Program-made: the position numbers and the translations under genes | Part shown: positions 7,931-15,646 of the stretch, in pieces | How positions within the stretch are numbered: the stretch's first letter is position 1 | Layout: the number at the start of each line of letters is the position of its first letter | From: an uncultured Clostridia bacterium | GTDB lineage: Bacteria > Bacillota > Clostridia > Oscillospirales > Ruminococcaceae | Length of the DNA stretch: 54,975 nucleotides | Assembly (NCBI GenBank): GCA_947627465.1 | Contig: CANQWD010000016.1 | Location: 1-54,975, forward strand | Direction: 5' to 3' | The notes under the pieces: model-generated | Seen by the model: only the letters and a program-made list of their open reading frames with translations | The model's database searches: none | What the model was told of the DNA's origin: nothing

Positions 7931-8559
7931 CTATTGAAAACGAGCGCCCCGAGGATTTTCGTATCGTCGAGGAGCTTACAAAACACGCCTTTTGGAACTT
8001 GAATGTTCCGGGGTGCACCGAGCATTATATCGCGCACATTCTGCGAAGTCACGCGGATTTTGTGCCCGAACTGGACTATGTTCTGAAGCTTGACGGGCAA
8101 ATTATCGCGAACATTATGTATACAAAGTCTCGGCTCGCTGACGAAAATGGCGGCGAAAAGGCCGTGCTCACGTTCGGACCTTTAAGCGTGCTTCCCGAAT
8201 ATCAGCGGCAGGGTTACGGCAAGCGGCTTTTGGAGTACTCGCTTGAAAAGGCGAAAGCTCTCGGTTATGAAGCGGTCGTTATCTTCGGCAATCCTGAAAA
8301 CTACGTCACAAGCGGATTTAAGAGCTGTAAAAAATACAACGTTGCCATTTCCGAGGGGGTATATCCCGTGCCGCTTCTTGTAAAGGAACTGCATGAGGGC
8401 GCTCTTGCGGGCAAATGTTGGATTTATAGGGAGAGTGCGGCTTACGATTTCGACCCTAACGCCGCCGAGGAATTTGACAAGGATTTTCCGCAAATGGAAA
8501 GGGAATACAGACCGAGCCAAGAGCTGTTTTATATTTACAGCAACTCGAAAATGAATTGA
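7921..8559 (+). CDS. GNAT-family N-acetyltransferase
   Basis: A 212-residue protein with the acetyl-CoA-binding motif A region LSVLPEYQRQGYGKRLLEYS and the following ALGYEAVVIFGNPENYVTSGF, typical of the YhbS-like GNAT group. These enzymes move an acetyl group from acetyl-CoA to an amine; the substrate cannot be told from sequence. A C-terminal extension of about 55 residues ends AAEEFDKDFPQMEREYRPSQ. The ATG overlaps the end of the DUF1871 gene and aaagg is just upstream. Confidence 0.82.
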   Translation: MSITIENERPEDFRIVEELTKHAFWNLNVPGCTEHYIAHILRSHADFVPELDYVLKLDGQIIANIMYTKSRLADENGGEKAVLTFGPLSVLPEYQRQGYGKRLLEYSLEKAKALGYEAVVIFGNPENYVTSGFKSCKKYNVAISEGVYPVPLLVKELHEGALAGKCWIYRESAAYDFDPNAAEEFDKDFPQMEREYRPSQELFYIYSNSKMN

Positions 8560-8574
8560 CAAAAAGGAGAAATT

Positions 8575-9843
8575 ATGAAACTGCGCTTTTACAATGCAAA
8601 GATCCTCACAATGGAGAACGAAAACATTATTGAGGGCGAGCTTCACACCGAAAACGACAAGATAACGTTTGTCGGCGAAAACGCTCCCGAGGGGAAATTC
8701 GACCGCGAAATAGACCTCGGCGGCAATCTCATTATACCAGGCTTTAAAGACGCTCATACTCACACGGCAATGACGTTTCTGCGTTCGTTCGCGGACGATC
8801 TGCCGCTTAACGATTGGCTCTATAATCAGGTTTTTCCGCACGAAGCGAAGCTCACCGAGGAAGCGGTTTATGCGTTTACTCAACTCGGAAATATGGAGTA
8901 CCTGACAAGCGGGATTACAAGCTCGTTCGATATGTATATGAAGCTGCCCGCCTACGTTAAGGCTTGCACCGATATGGGCTACAGAAGCGTGCTTTGCGGC
9001 TCTATAAACGATTTCGGCGGCACCGTTGAGGGTATCGAGGATGAGTTTAACGAGTATAATTCAGGAAATCCGCTTATTTCGTATCAGCTGGGCTTTCACG
9101 CGGAGTATACGACCAAGCGTGAGATACTTGAGGGGATTGCCGCTCTGTCGCAAAAATATAAAGCTCCCGTGTATACTCACAACAGCGAGACCAAAGCCGA
9201 AGTTGAGGGCTGCAAGGAGCGTTACGGAATTACGCCCACGCAGCTTTTCGATAAGCTGGGTATGCTTGAATACGGCGGCGGCGGTTTCCATTGCGTGTGG
9301 TTCGACGAGCGCGATATGGAGATCTTCCGCGACAAGAACCTCTGGATGGTAACAAATCCCGCTTCCAACTTGAAACTCGCGAGCGGCGTTGCTCCTATCT
9401 GCAAAATGAGAGCGGCGGGAATGAAAAACTTCGCTATCGGCACGGACGGCGCGGCTTCCAACAACAGTCTCGATATGTTCAAGGAGATGTTCCTTGTCGC
9501 GGGTCTGCAAAAGGTGAAAGAAGAGGACGCGGCGGCGTGTCCCGCGTTTGAGGTTCTCGAAATGGCGACTAAAGGCGGCGCGCTCGCAATGGGACTTACC
9601 GACTGCGACGTTCTCGCCGCGGGCAAAAAAGCCGATTTGGCAGTCATCGACCTTAAACAGCCGAATATGCAGCCGCTTCATAATATCGCGAAAAATCTCG
9701 TGTACGCGGGCGGAAAACAAAACGTCAAGATGACGGTTATCGACGGCAAAATACTCTACGAGGACGGCAAGTTTACCACCGTGGACGCGGACGAGATTTA
9801 CGAGCGTGTGAATAAGCTCACGAAGCAGATTTGCGGAGATTGA
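8575..9843 (+). CDS. Amidohydrolase, SAH/MTA deaminase-like (SsnA/TrzA group)
   Basis: A 422-residue metal-dependent hydrolase with the TIM-barrel amidohydrolase signature: HTHTAM metal ligands near 62-64, GFHAEYT, THNSETKAEVEGC, FHCVWFD and the catalytic Asp in GTDGAASNNSLDMF. The C-terminal part returns to the small beta-domain (KKADLAVIDLKQPNM). Family members deaminate S-adenosylhomocysteine, methylthioadenosine, guanine or related compounds; the HTHTAMTFLRSFADDLPL region is most like the MtaD/SAH deaminase group. The substrate is inferred. aaggag lies 7 bases from the ATG, and a flavoprotein gene follows 2 bases downstream. Confidence 0.82.
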   Translation: MKLRFYNAKILTMENENIIEGELHTENDKITFVGENAPEGKFDREIDLGGNLIIPGFKDAHTHTAMTFLRSFADDLPLNDWLYNQVFPHEAKLTEEAVYAFTQLGNMEYLTSGITSSFDMYMKLPAYVKACTDMGYRSVLCGSINDFGGTVEGIEDEFNEYNSGNPLISYQLGFHAEYTTKREILEGIAALSQKYKAPVYTHNSETKAEVEGCKERYGITPTQLFDKLGMLEYGGGGFHCVWFDERDMEIFRDKNLWMVTNPASNLKLASGVAPICKMRAAGMKNFAIGTDGAASNNSLDMFKEMFLVAGLQKVKEEDAAACPAFEVLEMATKGGALAMGLTDCDVLAAGKKADLAVIDLKQPNMQPLHNIAKNLVYAGGKQNVKMTVIDGKILYEDGKFTTVDADEIYERVNKLTKQICGD

Positions 9844-9845
9844 CA

Positions 9846-10517
9846 ATGAGAATAATCATAGTCAACGGAAGTCTGCGTAAAAACGGCGCGACCGCATATT
9901 TTCTCCACCGCGTTGAAAAAACGCTTGCGGAGCTAGGCGCGGAAGTTGTGTTTTACGACTTGACGGAGCAGAATATCGCGCTTTGCAAGGGCTGCTGTGC
10001 CTGCTATAAAGTCGGCGGCTGCGTTATTGACGACGACGGCGAGAGGATTTCCCGAGAGCTAAGAACGGCAGACGGAGTTGTTCTCGGCTCGTCCACGATA
10101 GCAAGCAACGTTTCGGCGGTTATGAAACTGTTTATCGACCGAGCGCATTTCGTTATCGAGCAGCTTTTGTATGGCAAATACGCGTTTTGCGTTGCTACTT
10201 ATGAGAATTACGGCGGCGGCAAGGCTTTAAAGGTGCTTACCGATTTGGTGAAGCTGTCGGGAGCGGCGCTCAGCGGCGCGGTTGCCGAAAAGCTCCCGTT
10301 TAACAGCGCAAACGGCGGCAGCGAAAAAATCAACGAAAAAGCCGACAGGTACGCGCGAAAGCTGTTTTCGGATATTGAGAACCGCAAGCCTTACCGCGTT
10401 CAAAAAATGATACATAAGATCGTTCAAAACGTCGGCATAAAGCCGCTGATAAACCGCAAGGGCGACGCTTACGCGGCTGTCAGACGGCGTTGGACGGAAT
10501 TGGAGTTGTTGAAATAA
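9846..10517 (+). CDS. Flavodoxin-fold NAD(P)H-dependent FMN reductase
   Basis: A 223-residue protein with an N-terminal flavodoxin-like fold: [17 protein letters not shown] for FMN phosphate binding and a Cys-rich [20 protein letters not shown] stretch like that of iron-sulfur flavoproteins and NADPH-dependent FMN reductases. [20 protein letters not shown] follows. Whether the cysteines hold a cluster is unclear. The last ~40 residues ([20 protein letters not shown]) form an extension seen in related clostridial proteins. I chose the ATG at 9846 over an in-frame TTG at 9831 because gcggag precedes it. Confidence 0.78.
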   Translation: MRIIIVNGSLRKNGATAYFLHRVEKTLAELGAEVVFYDLTEQNIALCKGCCACYKVGGCVIDDDGERISRELRTADGVVLGSSTIASNVSAVMKLFIDRAHFVIEQLLYGKYAFCVATYENYGGGKALKVLTDLVKLSGAALSGAVAEKLPFNSANGGSEKINEKADRYARKLFSDIENRKPYRVQKMIHKIVQNVGIKPLINRKGDAYAAVRRRWTELELLK

Positions 10518-10545
10518 CAAGAAAACGAAAGAGAGCTTAAACGTT

Positions 10546-10860
10546 ATGGATTTGAAAAAATACTTCAAGAAATCCGAGCTTATCCCCGCGATAGTTCAGG
10601 ACGTTGAAAACGGGGAAGTGCTAATGCTGGCATATATGAACGAGGAGAGCTTTCAAAAAACTCTCGAAACGGGCTATACGTGGTTCTGGAGCCGTTCGCG
10701 GCAGGAGCTTTGGAACAAAGGCGCGACCTCGGGGCACGTTCAAAAGGTAGTCGAGATATACGGCGACTGCGACGACGACACGCTTCTCATCAAGGTGGAG
10801 CAGACGGGCGCGGCGTGCCATACGGGAAACAGAACGTGCTTCTTTAACAGAATAAAGTAA
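10546..10860 (+). CDS. hisI: Phosphoribosyl-AMP cyclohydrolase
   Basis: The 104-residue protein has the full HisI signature: [57 protein letters not shown] and TGNRTCFF. The Asp and Cys residues bind Mg and Zn. It opens the purine ring of phosphoribosyl-AMP in histidine biosynthesis. It is the single-domain form, and the pyrophosphohydrolase partner hisE lies 624 bases downstream at 11485, separated by a nitroreductase gene that overlaps the hisI stop by one base. No other his gene is in the window. Confidence 0.95.
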   Translation: MDLKKYFKKSELIPAIVQDVENGEVLMLAYMNEESFQKTLETGYTWFWSRSRQELWNKGATSGHVQKVVEIYGDCDDDTLLIKVEQTGAACHTGNRTCFFNRIK

Positions 10861-11453
10861 TGGGAACAGAGCCCATATTTGCGAGAAGAAGCATACGGAA
10901 ATTCACAAAGCAAGTGGTGCCGATAGATTTTATCAATGAGATGATAAACGCTGCGAGAATGGCTCCCTCCGCGAAAAATCGGCAGCCGTGGCGGTTTATT
11001 GTGTTTGGCGGAGAGCGTAAGGCGGAATTTGAAAACCGTATGGAGCGCGGATTGCTTCGAGAGAAAACAGAACCTATCTTGCCGCGTTCGCATTTCGGCG
11101 TTCCCGATGCGAAAAACACTCTCAAAATTATGACAGAAGCCCCGCTGCTTATCGTTATCGTAAATTCCAACGGAAAATCGCCGTTTGTAGCTATTGACTG
11201 CGACGACCGTATTACGGAGATATGCGATTCGCTGTCAATAGGCGCGGCTGTTCAGAATATGCTGCTTACGGCGGAGAGTTTGGGCTTGGGAACATTGTGG
11301 ATAGCCAACACCTGTTTCGCGTATACCGAATTGACTGAATTTTTGAAAACGGACGGGCAGTTAATTGGGGCGGTTGCGGTGGGTTATGCCGATGAAGCTC
11401 CGCCGTCGCGTTTCCGCAAAAGCATTGAGGATTTAGTAGAATACAGAATATAA
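10860..11453 (+). CDS. Nitroreductase-family FMN oxidoreductase
   Basis: A 197-residue protein with the nitroreductase layout: IFARRSIRKFTKQVV near the start (FMN phosphate contacts), ARMAPSAKNRQPWRFIV, and GAAVQNMLLTAESLGLGTLWI in the second half. These are homodimeric FMN enzymes that use NAD(P)H; the native substrate is unknown. The ATG shares a base with the hisI stop, so the two are translationally coupled, and hisE follows 31 bases later. No role in histidine synthesis is known for this family; it may simply ride in the operon. Confidence 0.85.
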   Translation: MGTEPIFARRSIRKFTKQVVPIDFINEMINAARMAPSAKNRQPWRFIVFGGERKAEFENRMERGLLREKTEPILPRSHFGVPDAKNTLKIMTEAPLLIVIVNSNGKSPFVAIDCDDRITEICDSLSIGAAVQNMLLTAESLGLGTLWIANTCFAYTELTEFLKTDGQLIGAVAVGYADEAPPSRFRKSIEDLVEYRI

Positions 11454-11484
11454 TTCTGTAATTAAAGTATAAGGAGAAACAACT

Positions 11485-11811
11485 ATGAGCGAAGCATTCA
11501 AGGAGATGTACGACGTAATCGTCGACCGCAGAGCGAACCCGCAGGAGAAGAGCTACACCTGCTATCTGTTCAATCAAGGCTTGGACAAGATACTCAAAAA
11601 GTGCGGTGAGGAGTGTACCGAAATGGTTATCGCCGCCAAGAACAAGGACAATGACGAACTCGCCAACGAGATAAACGACCTGTTCTATCACGTTGCGGTG
11701 CTTATGGCGCAAAACGGTCTTTCGGTTGAGGAAGTAGAGCGCATTATGCGCGAGAGAAGCGCGAAAATCGGCAATTTAAAGCAGTTTCATACCAGCGACC
11801 ATAACACTTAA
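11485..11811 (+). CDS. hisE: Phosphoribosyl-ATP pyrophosphohydrolase
   Basis: The 108-residue protein has the all-alpha MazG-like HisE signature: SYTCYLFNQGLDKILKKCGEE, CTEMVIAAKNKDNDELANEI and DLFYHVAVLM, with the acidic Mg-binding residues in the EE..E and D positions. It removes pyrophosphate from phosphoribosyl-ATP, the step before HisI. aaggag lies 7 bases upstream of the ATG. Encoding hisI and hisE separately is common in Firmicutes; the nitroreductase between them is unusual. Confidence 0.94.
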   Translation: MSEAFKEMYDVIVDRRANPQEKSYTCYLFNQGLDKILKKCGEECTEMVIAAKNKDNDELANEINDLFYHVAVLMAQNGLSVEEVERIMRERSAKIGNLKQFHTSDHNT

Positions 11812-11896
11812 AATTTCCTCCGCCTTAAACGGGGAAGTATGTGTTGGAAATATTTTGCAATATTTGGTGTTTTTGAAGAAAAAAATACAAAATCTA

Positions 11897-11925
11897 TTGC
11901 AATTTTGTGGAATTTGTGTTATAAT
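11897..11925 (+). promoter_or_regulatory. Sigma-A promoter of fba
   Basis: TTGCAA, 17-base spacer, TATAAT with extended TGT before the -10. It ends 51 bases before the aldolase ATG. Confidence 0.8.
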
Positions 11926-11976
11926 ATTAGTAATGGGGATATTTCCCAAAAAATGTAAAGCTAAGGAGTAATTTAT

Positions 11977-12840
11977 ATGTTAGTTTCTGCTAAGGATATG
12001 CTGAACAAGGCTCGCGACGGCAAGTACGCGGTAGGTCAGTTCAACATTAACAACCTCGAATGGACAAAGTCTATTCTGCTTACCGCGGAGGAGCTTAAAA
12101 GCCCCGTTATTCTCGGTGTCTCCGAGGGTGCGGGCAAGTATATGTGCGGCTACAAGACCGTTGTCGGTATGGTAAACGGCATGCTCGAAGAGCTGAAGAT
12201 AACCGTTCCCGTAGCGCTCCACCTCGACCACGGCTCTTATGAGGGCGCAAAGGCTTGTATCGCGGCTGGTTTCTCGTCTATAATGTTCGATGGTTCGCAC
12301 TATCCTATTGATGAGAACGTAGCTAAGACTACCGAGCTTGTTAAGATCTGCAACGAGAAAGGTCTTTCTCTTGAAGCTGAGGTAGGCGCTATCGGCGGTG
12401 AAGAGGACGGCGTTATCGGCAAGGGCGAGTGCGCAGACCCCGCAGAATGCAAGAGAATTGCAGATTTGGGCGTTACAATGCTCGCGGCGGGTATCGGCAA
12501 CATTCACGGCAAGTACCCCGACAACTGGGAGGGACTTTCGTTCACTACTCTCGAAGCCGTTAAGAAGGAAGTCGGCAATATGCCGCTCGTTCTCCACGGC
12601 GGCACGGGCATTCCCGAAGAGCAGGTTAAGAAAGCAATCTCGCTCGGCGTTGCTAAGGTAAATGTAAACACCGAGTGTCAGCTCTCTTTCGCGGCAGCTA
12701 CCAGAAAATATATCGAGGAAGGCAAGGATCAGCAGGGTAAGGGCTTCGACCCGCGTAAACTTCTTGCTCCCGGCGCGGAAGCTATCAAGGCTACCGTTAA
12801 GGAGAAAATGGAGATGTTCGGCTCTGTCGGCAAAGCTTGA
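11977..12840 (+). CDS. fba: Class II fructose-1,6-bisphosphate aldolase
   Basis: A 287-residue zinc aldolase. The landmarks are VALHLDHGS (catalytic Asp and first Zn His), GFSSIMFDGSHYPIDENV, LEAEVGAIGGEEDGV, NIHGKYP (second Zn His) and LVLHGGTGIPEEQV (third Zn His), followed by KVNVNTECQ for phosphate binding. It cleaves fructose-1,6-bisphosphate to dihydroxyacetone phosphate and glyceraldehyde-3-phosphate in glycolysis. The length and motifs fit the short fba class (FbaA/GatY group); tagatose-bisphosphate activity cannot be excluded. aaggag lies before the ATG and the gene has its own promoter. Confidence 0.93.
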   Translation: MLVSAKDMLNKARDGKYAVGQFNINNLEWTKSILLTAEELKSPVILGVSEGAGKYMCGYKTVVGMVNGMLEELKITVPVALHLDHGSYEGAKACIAAGFSSIMFDGSHYPIDENVAKTTELVKICNEKGLSLEAEVGAIGGEEDGVIGKGECADPAECKRIADLGVTMLAAGIGNIHGKYPDNWEGLSFTTLEAVKKEVGNMPLVLHGGTGIPEEQVKKAISLGVAKVNVNTECQLSFAAATRKYIEEGKDQQGKGFDPRKLLAPGAEAIKATVKEKMEMFGSVGKA

Positions 12841-12857
12841 GATTTGTGAGGTGACTT

Positions 12858-13025
12858 ATGATGACAGCTGCGATAGCATATGTTTTTTCTAGTGTAGGTC
12901 AAATTATGTCTGTTAAGGACGCCTATCTTTCACTGATTTCCTACTATAGTGCCTTGCACGTTCCTTGCGCAAAACAAAGGGCTGCAGGAGCTCTTGGTGG
13001 TGCTTCGCGTTCTGGATTTTATTGA
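12858..13025 (+). CDS. Possible 55-residue small protein after fba
   Basis: A short frame begins ATGATG with gaggtgac upstream, 17 bases after the fba stop, and lies before the fba terminator. The product starts MMTAAIAYVFSSVGQIMS and ends GGASRSGFY; no family is recognised. The ribosome site and position favour translation, but the codon pattern is not decisive. Confidence 0.3.
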   Translation: MMTAAIAYVFSSVGQIMSVKDAYLSLISYYSALHVPCAKQRAAGALGGASRSGFY

Positions 13026-13089
13026 ATTGGTCAACGGAAATTGTTGGAAACGTGTTCGTTGAAAAAGTTTCCTTTAACTCAACATTACA

Positions 13090-13116
13090 ACAGGGGCGAG
13101 GGTTTGCCCCTGTTTT
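13090..13116 (+). terminator. Intrinsic terminator of fba
   Basis: An 8-bp stem (acaggggc / gcccctgt) with an 8-base loop, running into TTTT. Confidence 0.75.
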
Positions 13117-13130
13117 GGTAAGAAGAGCTT

Positions 13131-13310
13131 ATGGACTTTGTAATACTTTACATTTTTAGTATTTTGTTGGTGTTGCTCCCCCGCCTTGCTGTCTGCTGGG
13201 CAATAGTTGAGCTGATTTTGTTTATTCGGCGGGTCATCAAGGATAGCTTTGACGAACATAAAATGTTCAAAAAATCAGTGGTGTTTCTTATAGTTTCGTT
13301 TTGTCGATAG
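13131..13310 (+). pseudogene. Small membrane protein, probably frameshifted
   Basis: A 59-codon frame starts MDFVILYIFSILLVLLPRLA with agaagag upstream and reads through a first membrane segment (about 3-33) into VVFLIVSFCR and a TAG. Shifting frame in the T run near 13295 lets the reading continue as FVLSIGIAFLLRFSFLKLSQ to a stop near 13383, which would add a second plausible membrane segment. It may therefore be a decayed two-pass membrane protein, or simply a short open frame. No family is recognised. Confidence 0.35.
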
Positions 13311-13394
13311 GCATAGCGTTTCTTTTGCGTTTCAGTTTTTTGAAGCTATCGCAAAGGCGTTTACATAGGGATAATGTAATTTAAGGAGAGAAAA

Positions 13395-13967
13395 ATGGGA
13401 AGATTTTCAAACGGTTTGAATATAAAAAGCACTGATTTCGTGAACGCGTTCACCGAGCTTATGAAAAAGCGCGGTTTTGTGCCATGCGATGAGGGCGCGG
13501 CGGAGCTTTCGTACTTTGTCGAGCAAGGCGGAGAGTGGGCGGCTCTCGCTGGGGATGATTACACCGACAATCCAAGTCACTCGGAATCCGATTTGGCGCT
13601 TATTTCTCAAGAACTTAAAGTGCCCGCTTTTTCCGTTGAGGTAGTTGACAGCGATTTCGCGATATTGAAACTGAATGGCAGTGAGGTTATTGTGGGCGAC
13701 GGCTCGGGTTATGGTATTGAGGACGCGCCGAACGCCGACAGAGCCATTTGGGAGCCTCTTCTCACGAGCGGATCTTTTGAGGAGCTAATGGATTTTTGGG
13801 AAAACGAAAATGTTTTCGTTGAAGACGCGCTTTGCAGTTCTGCCACGCTTTTCGGGATAGAACCACCTACGCTTATTGTGCCGGATTTCCGCGACTTTTC
13901 CGAGGATTCGGGCAACAAGAACATCACCGCGCTTTACTTTAGAAAAGTTTTAAAAATCGGGTTATAA
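13395..13967 (+). CDS. Protein of unknown function (190 residues)
   Basis: A soluble, acidic protein with aaggagag before the ATG. It starts MGRFSNGLNIKSTDFVNAFT and has EGAAELSYFVEQGGEWAAL, a middle VVDSDFAILKLNGSEVIVGD that looks like beta strands, and a C-terminal DFSEDSGNKNITALYFRKV. The combination of FVEQGGEWAAL and an acidic, Trp-containing body recalls SMI1/Imm-like or T6SS-neighbour folds only vaguely, so I leave it unnamed. It has no signal peptide and is followed by the long palindromic element at 13977-14108. Confidence 0.7.
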   Translation: MGRFSNGLNIKSTDFVNAFTELMKKRGFVPCDEGAAELSYFVEQGGEWAALAGDDYTDNPSHSESDLALISQELKVPAFSVEVVDSDFAILKLNGSEVIVGDGSGYGIEDAPNADRAIWEPLLTSGSFEELMDFWENENVFVEDALCSSATLFGIEPPTLIVPDFRDFSEDSGNKNITALYFRKVLKIGL

Positions 13968-13976
13968 CCTAAACTT

Positions 13977-14108
13977 GCGAGGACAGTGAGCTGCCCTCGC
14001 TCAGACCGGCGAGAAACCCTCATCTGCGTCGTCAACGGCTTGTCCGGCAGCCATTAAGGCTAGCCGGCAAGCCGTTTCCTAGCATCTGAGGGTTTCTCGC
14101 CGGTCTGA
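13977..14108. repeat. Long nested palindromic element
   Basis: Three hairpins lie end to end and nested. The first is a 6-bp stem, gcgagg / cctcgc (13977-13982 and 13995-14000). The second is a perfect 22-bp stem with arms 14001-14022 and 14087-14108 (tcagaccggcgagaaaccct, then ca). Inside it is a near-perfect 19-bp stem, 14034-14052 with 14058-14076 (aacggcttg...). There is no U tract after it. It is far richer in GC and symmetry than a normal terminator and could be a REP/MITE-type element or a structured RNA. No second copy was seen in the window. Confidence 0.8.
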
Positions 14109-14168
14109 AAATGCACTTTATCAACAAGCTGTCTTCGCCTTTTTTGCTTGAAATTGTAAAAAAATATC

Positions 14169-14197
14169 TTGCATTTTATTTCCAAATGTGCTATAAT
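14169..14197 (+). promoter_or_regulatory. Sigma-A promoter of tyrA
   Basis: TTGCAT, 17-base spacer, TATAAT with extended TGC. It ends 37 bases before the tyrA ATG. Confidence 0.8.
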
Positions 14198-14234
14198 ATA
14201 AATGATAGTATAAAATTAAAGAGGGAAAAGAATA

Positions 14235-15089
14235 ATGAAAATAGCTGTAGTGGGCTTGGGGCTGATCGGCGGTTCTATCTGCAAGGCTCTCAAGGCGAAC
14301 ACATTTTACCATATAATGGGAATGGATAAAGATCCCGAGGTTACGAAAAAAGCTCTTGCGGCGGGCGCGATAGACGAAGAGATAACCGTTGACCGCTTAA
14401 ACGAAGCGAATTTGACGATAGTCGCCCTGTATCCCGTGGCGATAGTGGATTTTATAAAGGAGAACGCCGACAAGTTCCGCAAAGGCTCGATAGTAATGGA
14501 TATCTGCGGAATTAAAGGCTACATTGTGCACAACTGCACGCCGATTTTGGAAGAAAAGGGCGTTATCTTCATAGGAACGCACCCTATGGCAGGCACGGAG
14601 CATTCGGGTTTTGATTACTCCACCGCAGACTTGTTTAATAAGGCAAGTTTTATCATTACTCCCACGGAGAACACACCGCAGATAGCGGTGGACTTGGTTT
14701 CAACGCTCGGCGCTTGTATGAATTTCGGACAAGTAGTAGTCGCAACTCCCGAGCAGCACGACGCTAATATCGCGTACACGTCGCAGTTGGCGCACGTAGT
14801 GTCGAATGCGTATGTAAAAAGTCCGTCGCTGTTCCGCGCGGACGGGTTCTCGGCGGGTAGTTTCCTTGACTTAACGCGCGTAGCGTACCTAAACGAGGAA
14901 ATGTGGTCTAGCCTTTTTATGTGCAATAAAGACGCGCTGCTGTTTGAAGTCAACAATATCATAAACTCTCTTAGCGAATATCGCGACGCTATGGTTAACG
15001 ACGATATCGATACGCTGCGTGAACTTCTAAAGGTAGGGCGCGAACGCAAGGAAAAGAGTATGGAATTTTACGGACAGGAGCGGAAGTGA
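14235..15089 (+). CDS. tyrA: Prephenate dehydrogenase
   Basis: A 284-residue NAD-dependent enzyme: Rossmann start MKIAVVGLGLIGGSICKALK, then VMDICGIKGYI, and the active-site GTHPMAGTEHSGF with its conserved His. The helical dimer domain follows from about residue 170. It oxidises and decarboxylates prephenate to 4-hydroxyphenylpyruvate for tyrosine. No chorismate mutase or ACT domain is fused. The chorismate-forming genes aroB, aroA and aroC lie on the other strand at 41.4-45.7 kb. The ATG of the next gene shares a base with the stop. Confidence 0.92.
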   Translation: MKIAVVGLGLIGGSICKALKANTFYHIMGMDKDPEVTKKALAAGAIDEEITVDRLNEANLTIVALYPVAIVDFIKENADKFRKGSIVMDICGIKGYIVHNCTPILEEKGVIFIGTHPMAGTEHSGFDYSTADLFNKASFIITPTENTPQIAVDLVSTLGACMNFGQVVVATPEQHDANIAYTSQLAHVVSNAYVKSPSLFRADGFSAGSFLDLTRVAYLNEEMWSSLFMCNKDALLFEVNNIINSLSEYRDAMVNDDIDTLRELLKVGRERKEKSMEFYGQERK

Positions 15090-15637
15090 TGTCGCGGAAA
15101 AATGAACCCGGTATCGGTTATGTCGTATCGTTATGCGGTGTTATGAGCGGCTTGGCGTTGGCGTTGATGTTTATTATGGGAATGGTGCCCAGCTTTGAGT
15201 ATATAAGCCCCGCGATAGGCGGCATTCTGATATGGACGATAAAAAAGCAGCTCGGTGTGAAATACGGCATGGTAAGCTATCTCGCGGTCGGCTTTCTGGG
15301 AATGCTGCTCGTGCCGAATTATGAAGCCACGATAATGTTTTTGTTTTTACTGGGCTATTATCCTATAATTAGAGAATATTTGCAGAAAATCAAGCCGAAG
15401 TTTCTGCAATGGATCGTGAAACTCGCCATTTTCGCGTTACCCTCCGTTGGAGCGTATACAGTGCTGATACACCTTATGGGGCTTACGTATCTTGCCGAGG
15501 ATATAGCGCAATTCGGTTCTTGGGTGCTGCTTGCTTTCGGCGCGGCGGCATTTGTGTTGTACGATATATTTTTGGGGCTTTTTGAGCCGTTTTTCGATAA
15601 AATAATCAAACCCAAAATTCAAAAACGAATGAAATGA
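15089..15637 (+). CDS. Integral membrane protein of unknown function
   Basis: A 182-residue protein with about five to six hydrophobic segments (near 11-30, 35-50, 57-90, 107-125 and 137-165) and a basic tail KIIKPKIQKRMK. aggag at 15076-15080 serves either the ATG at 15089, which overlaps the tyrA stop, or a GTG at 15086. The compact shape with a small N-terminal GLALALMF helix resembles ECF-type substrate-binding subunits, but no signature residue supports a particular family. It is probably co-transcribed with tyrA and pepF. Confidence 0.7.
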   Translation: MSRKNEPGIGYVVSLCGVMSGLALALMFIMGMVPSFEYISPAIGGILIWTIKKQLGVKYGMVSYLAVGFLGMLLVPNYEATIMFLFLLGYYPIIREYLQKIKPKFLQWIVKLAIFALPSVGAYTVLIHLMGLTYLAEDIAQFGSWVLLAFGAAAFVLYDIFLGLFEPFFDKIIKPKIQKRMK

Positions 15638-15646
15638 GGTAAACTT

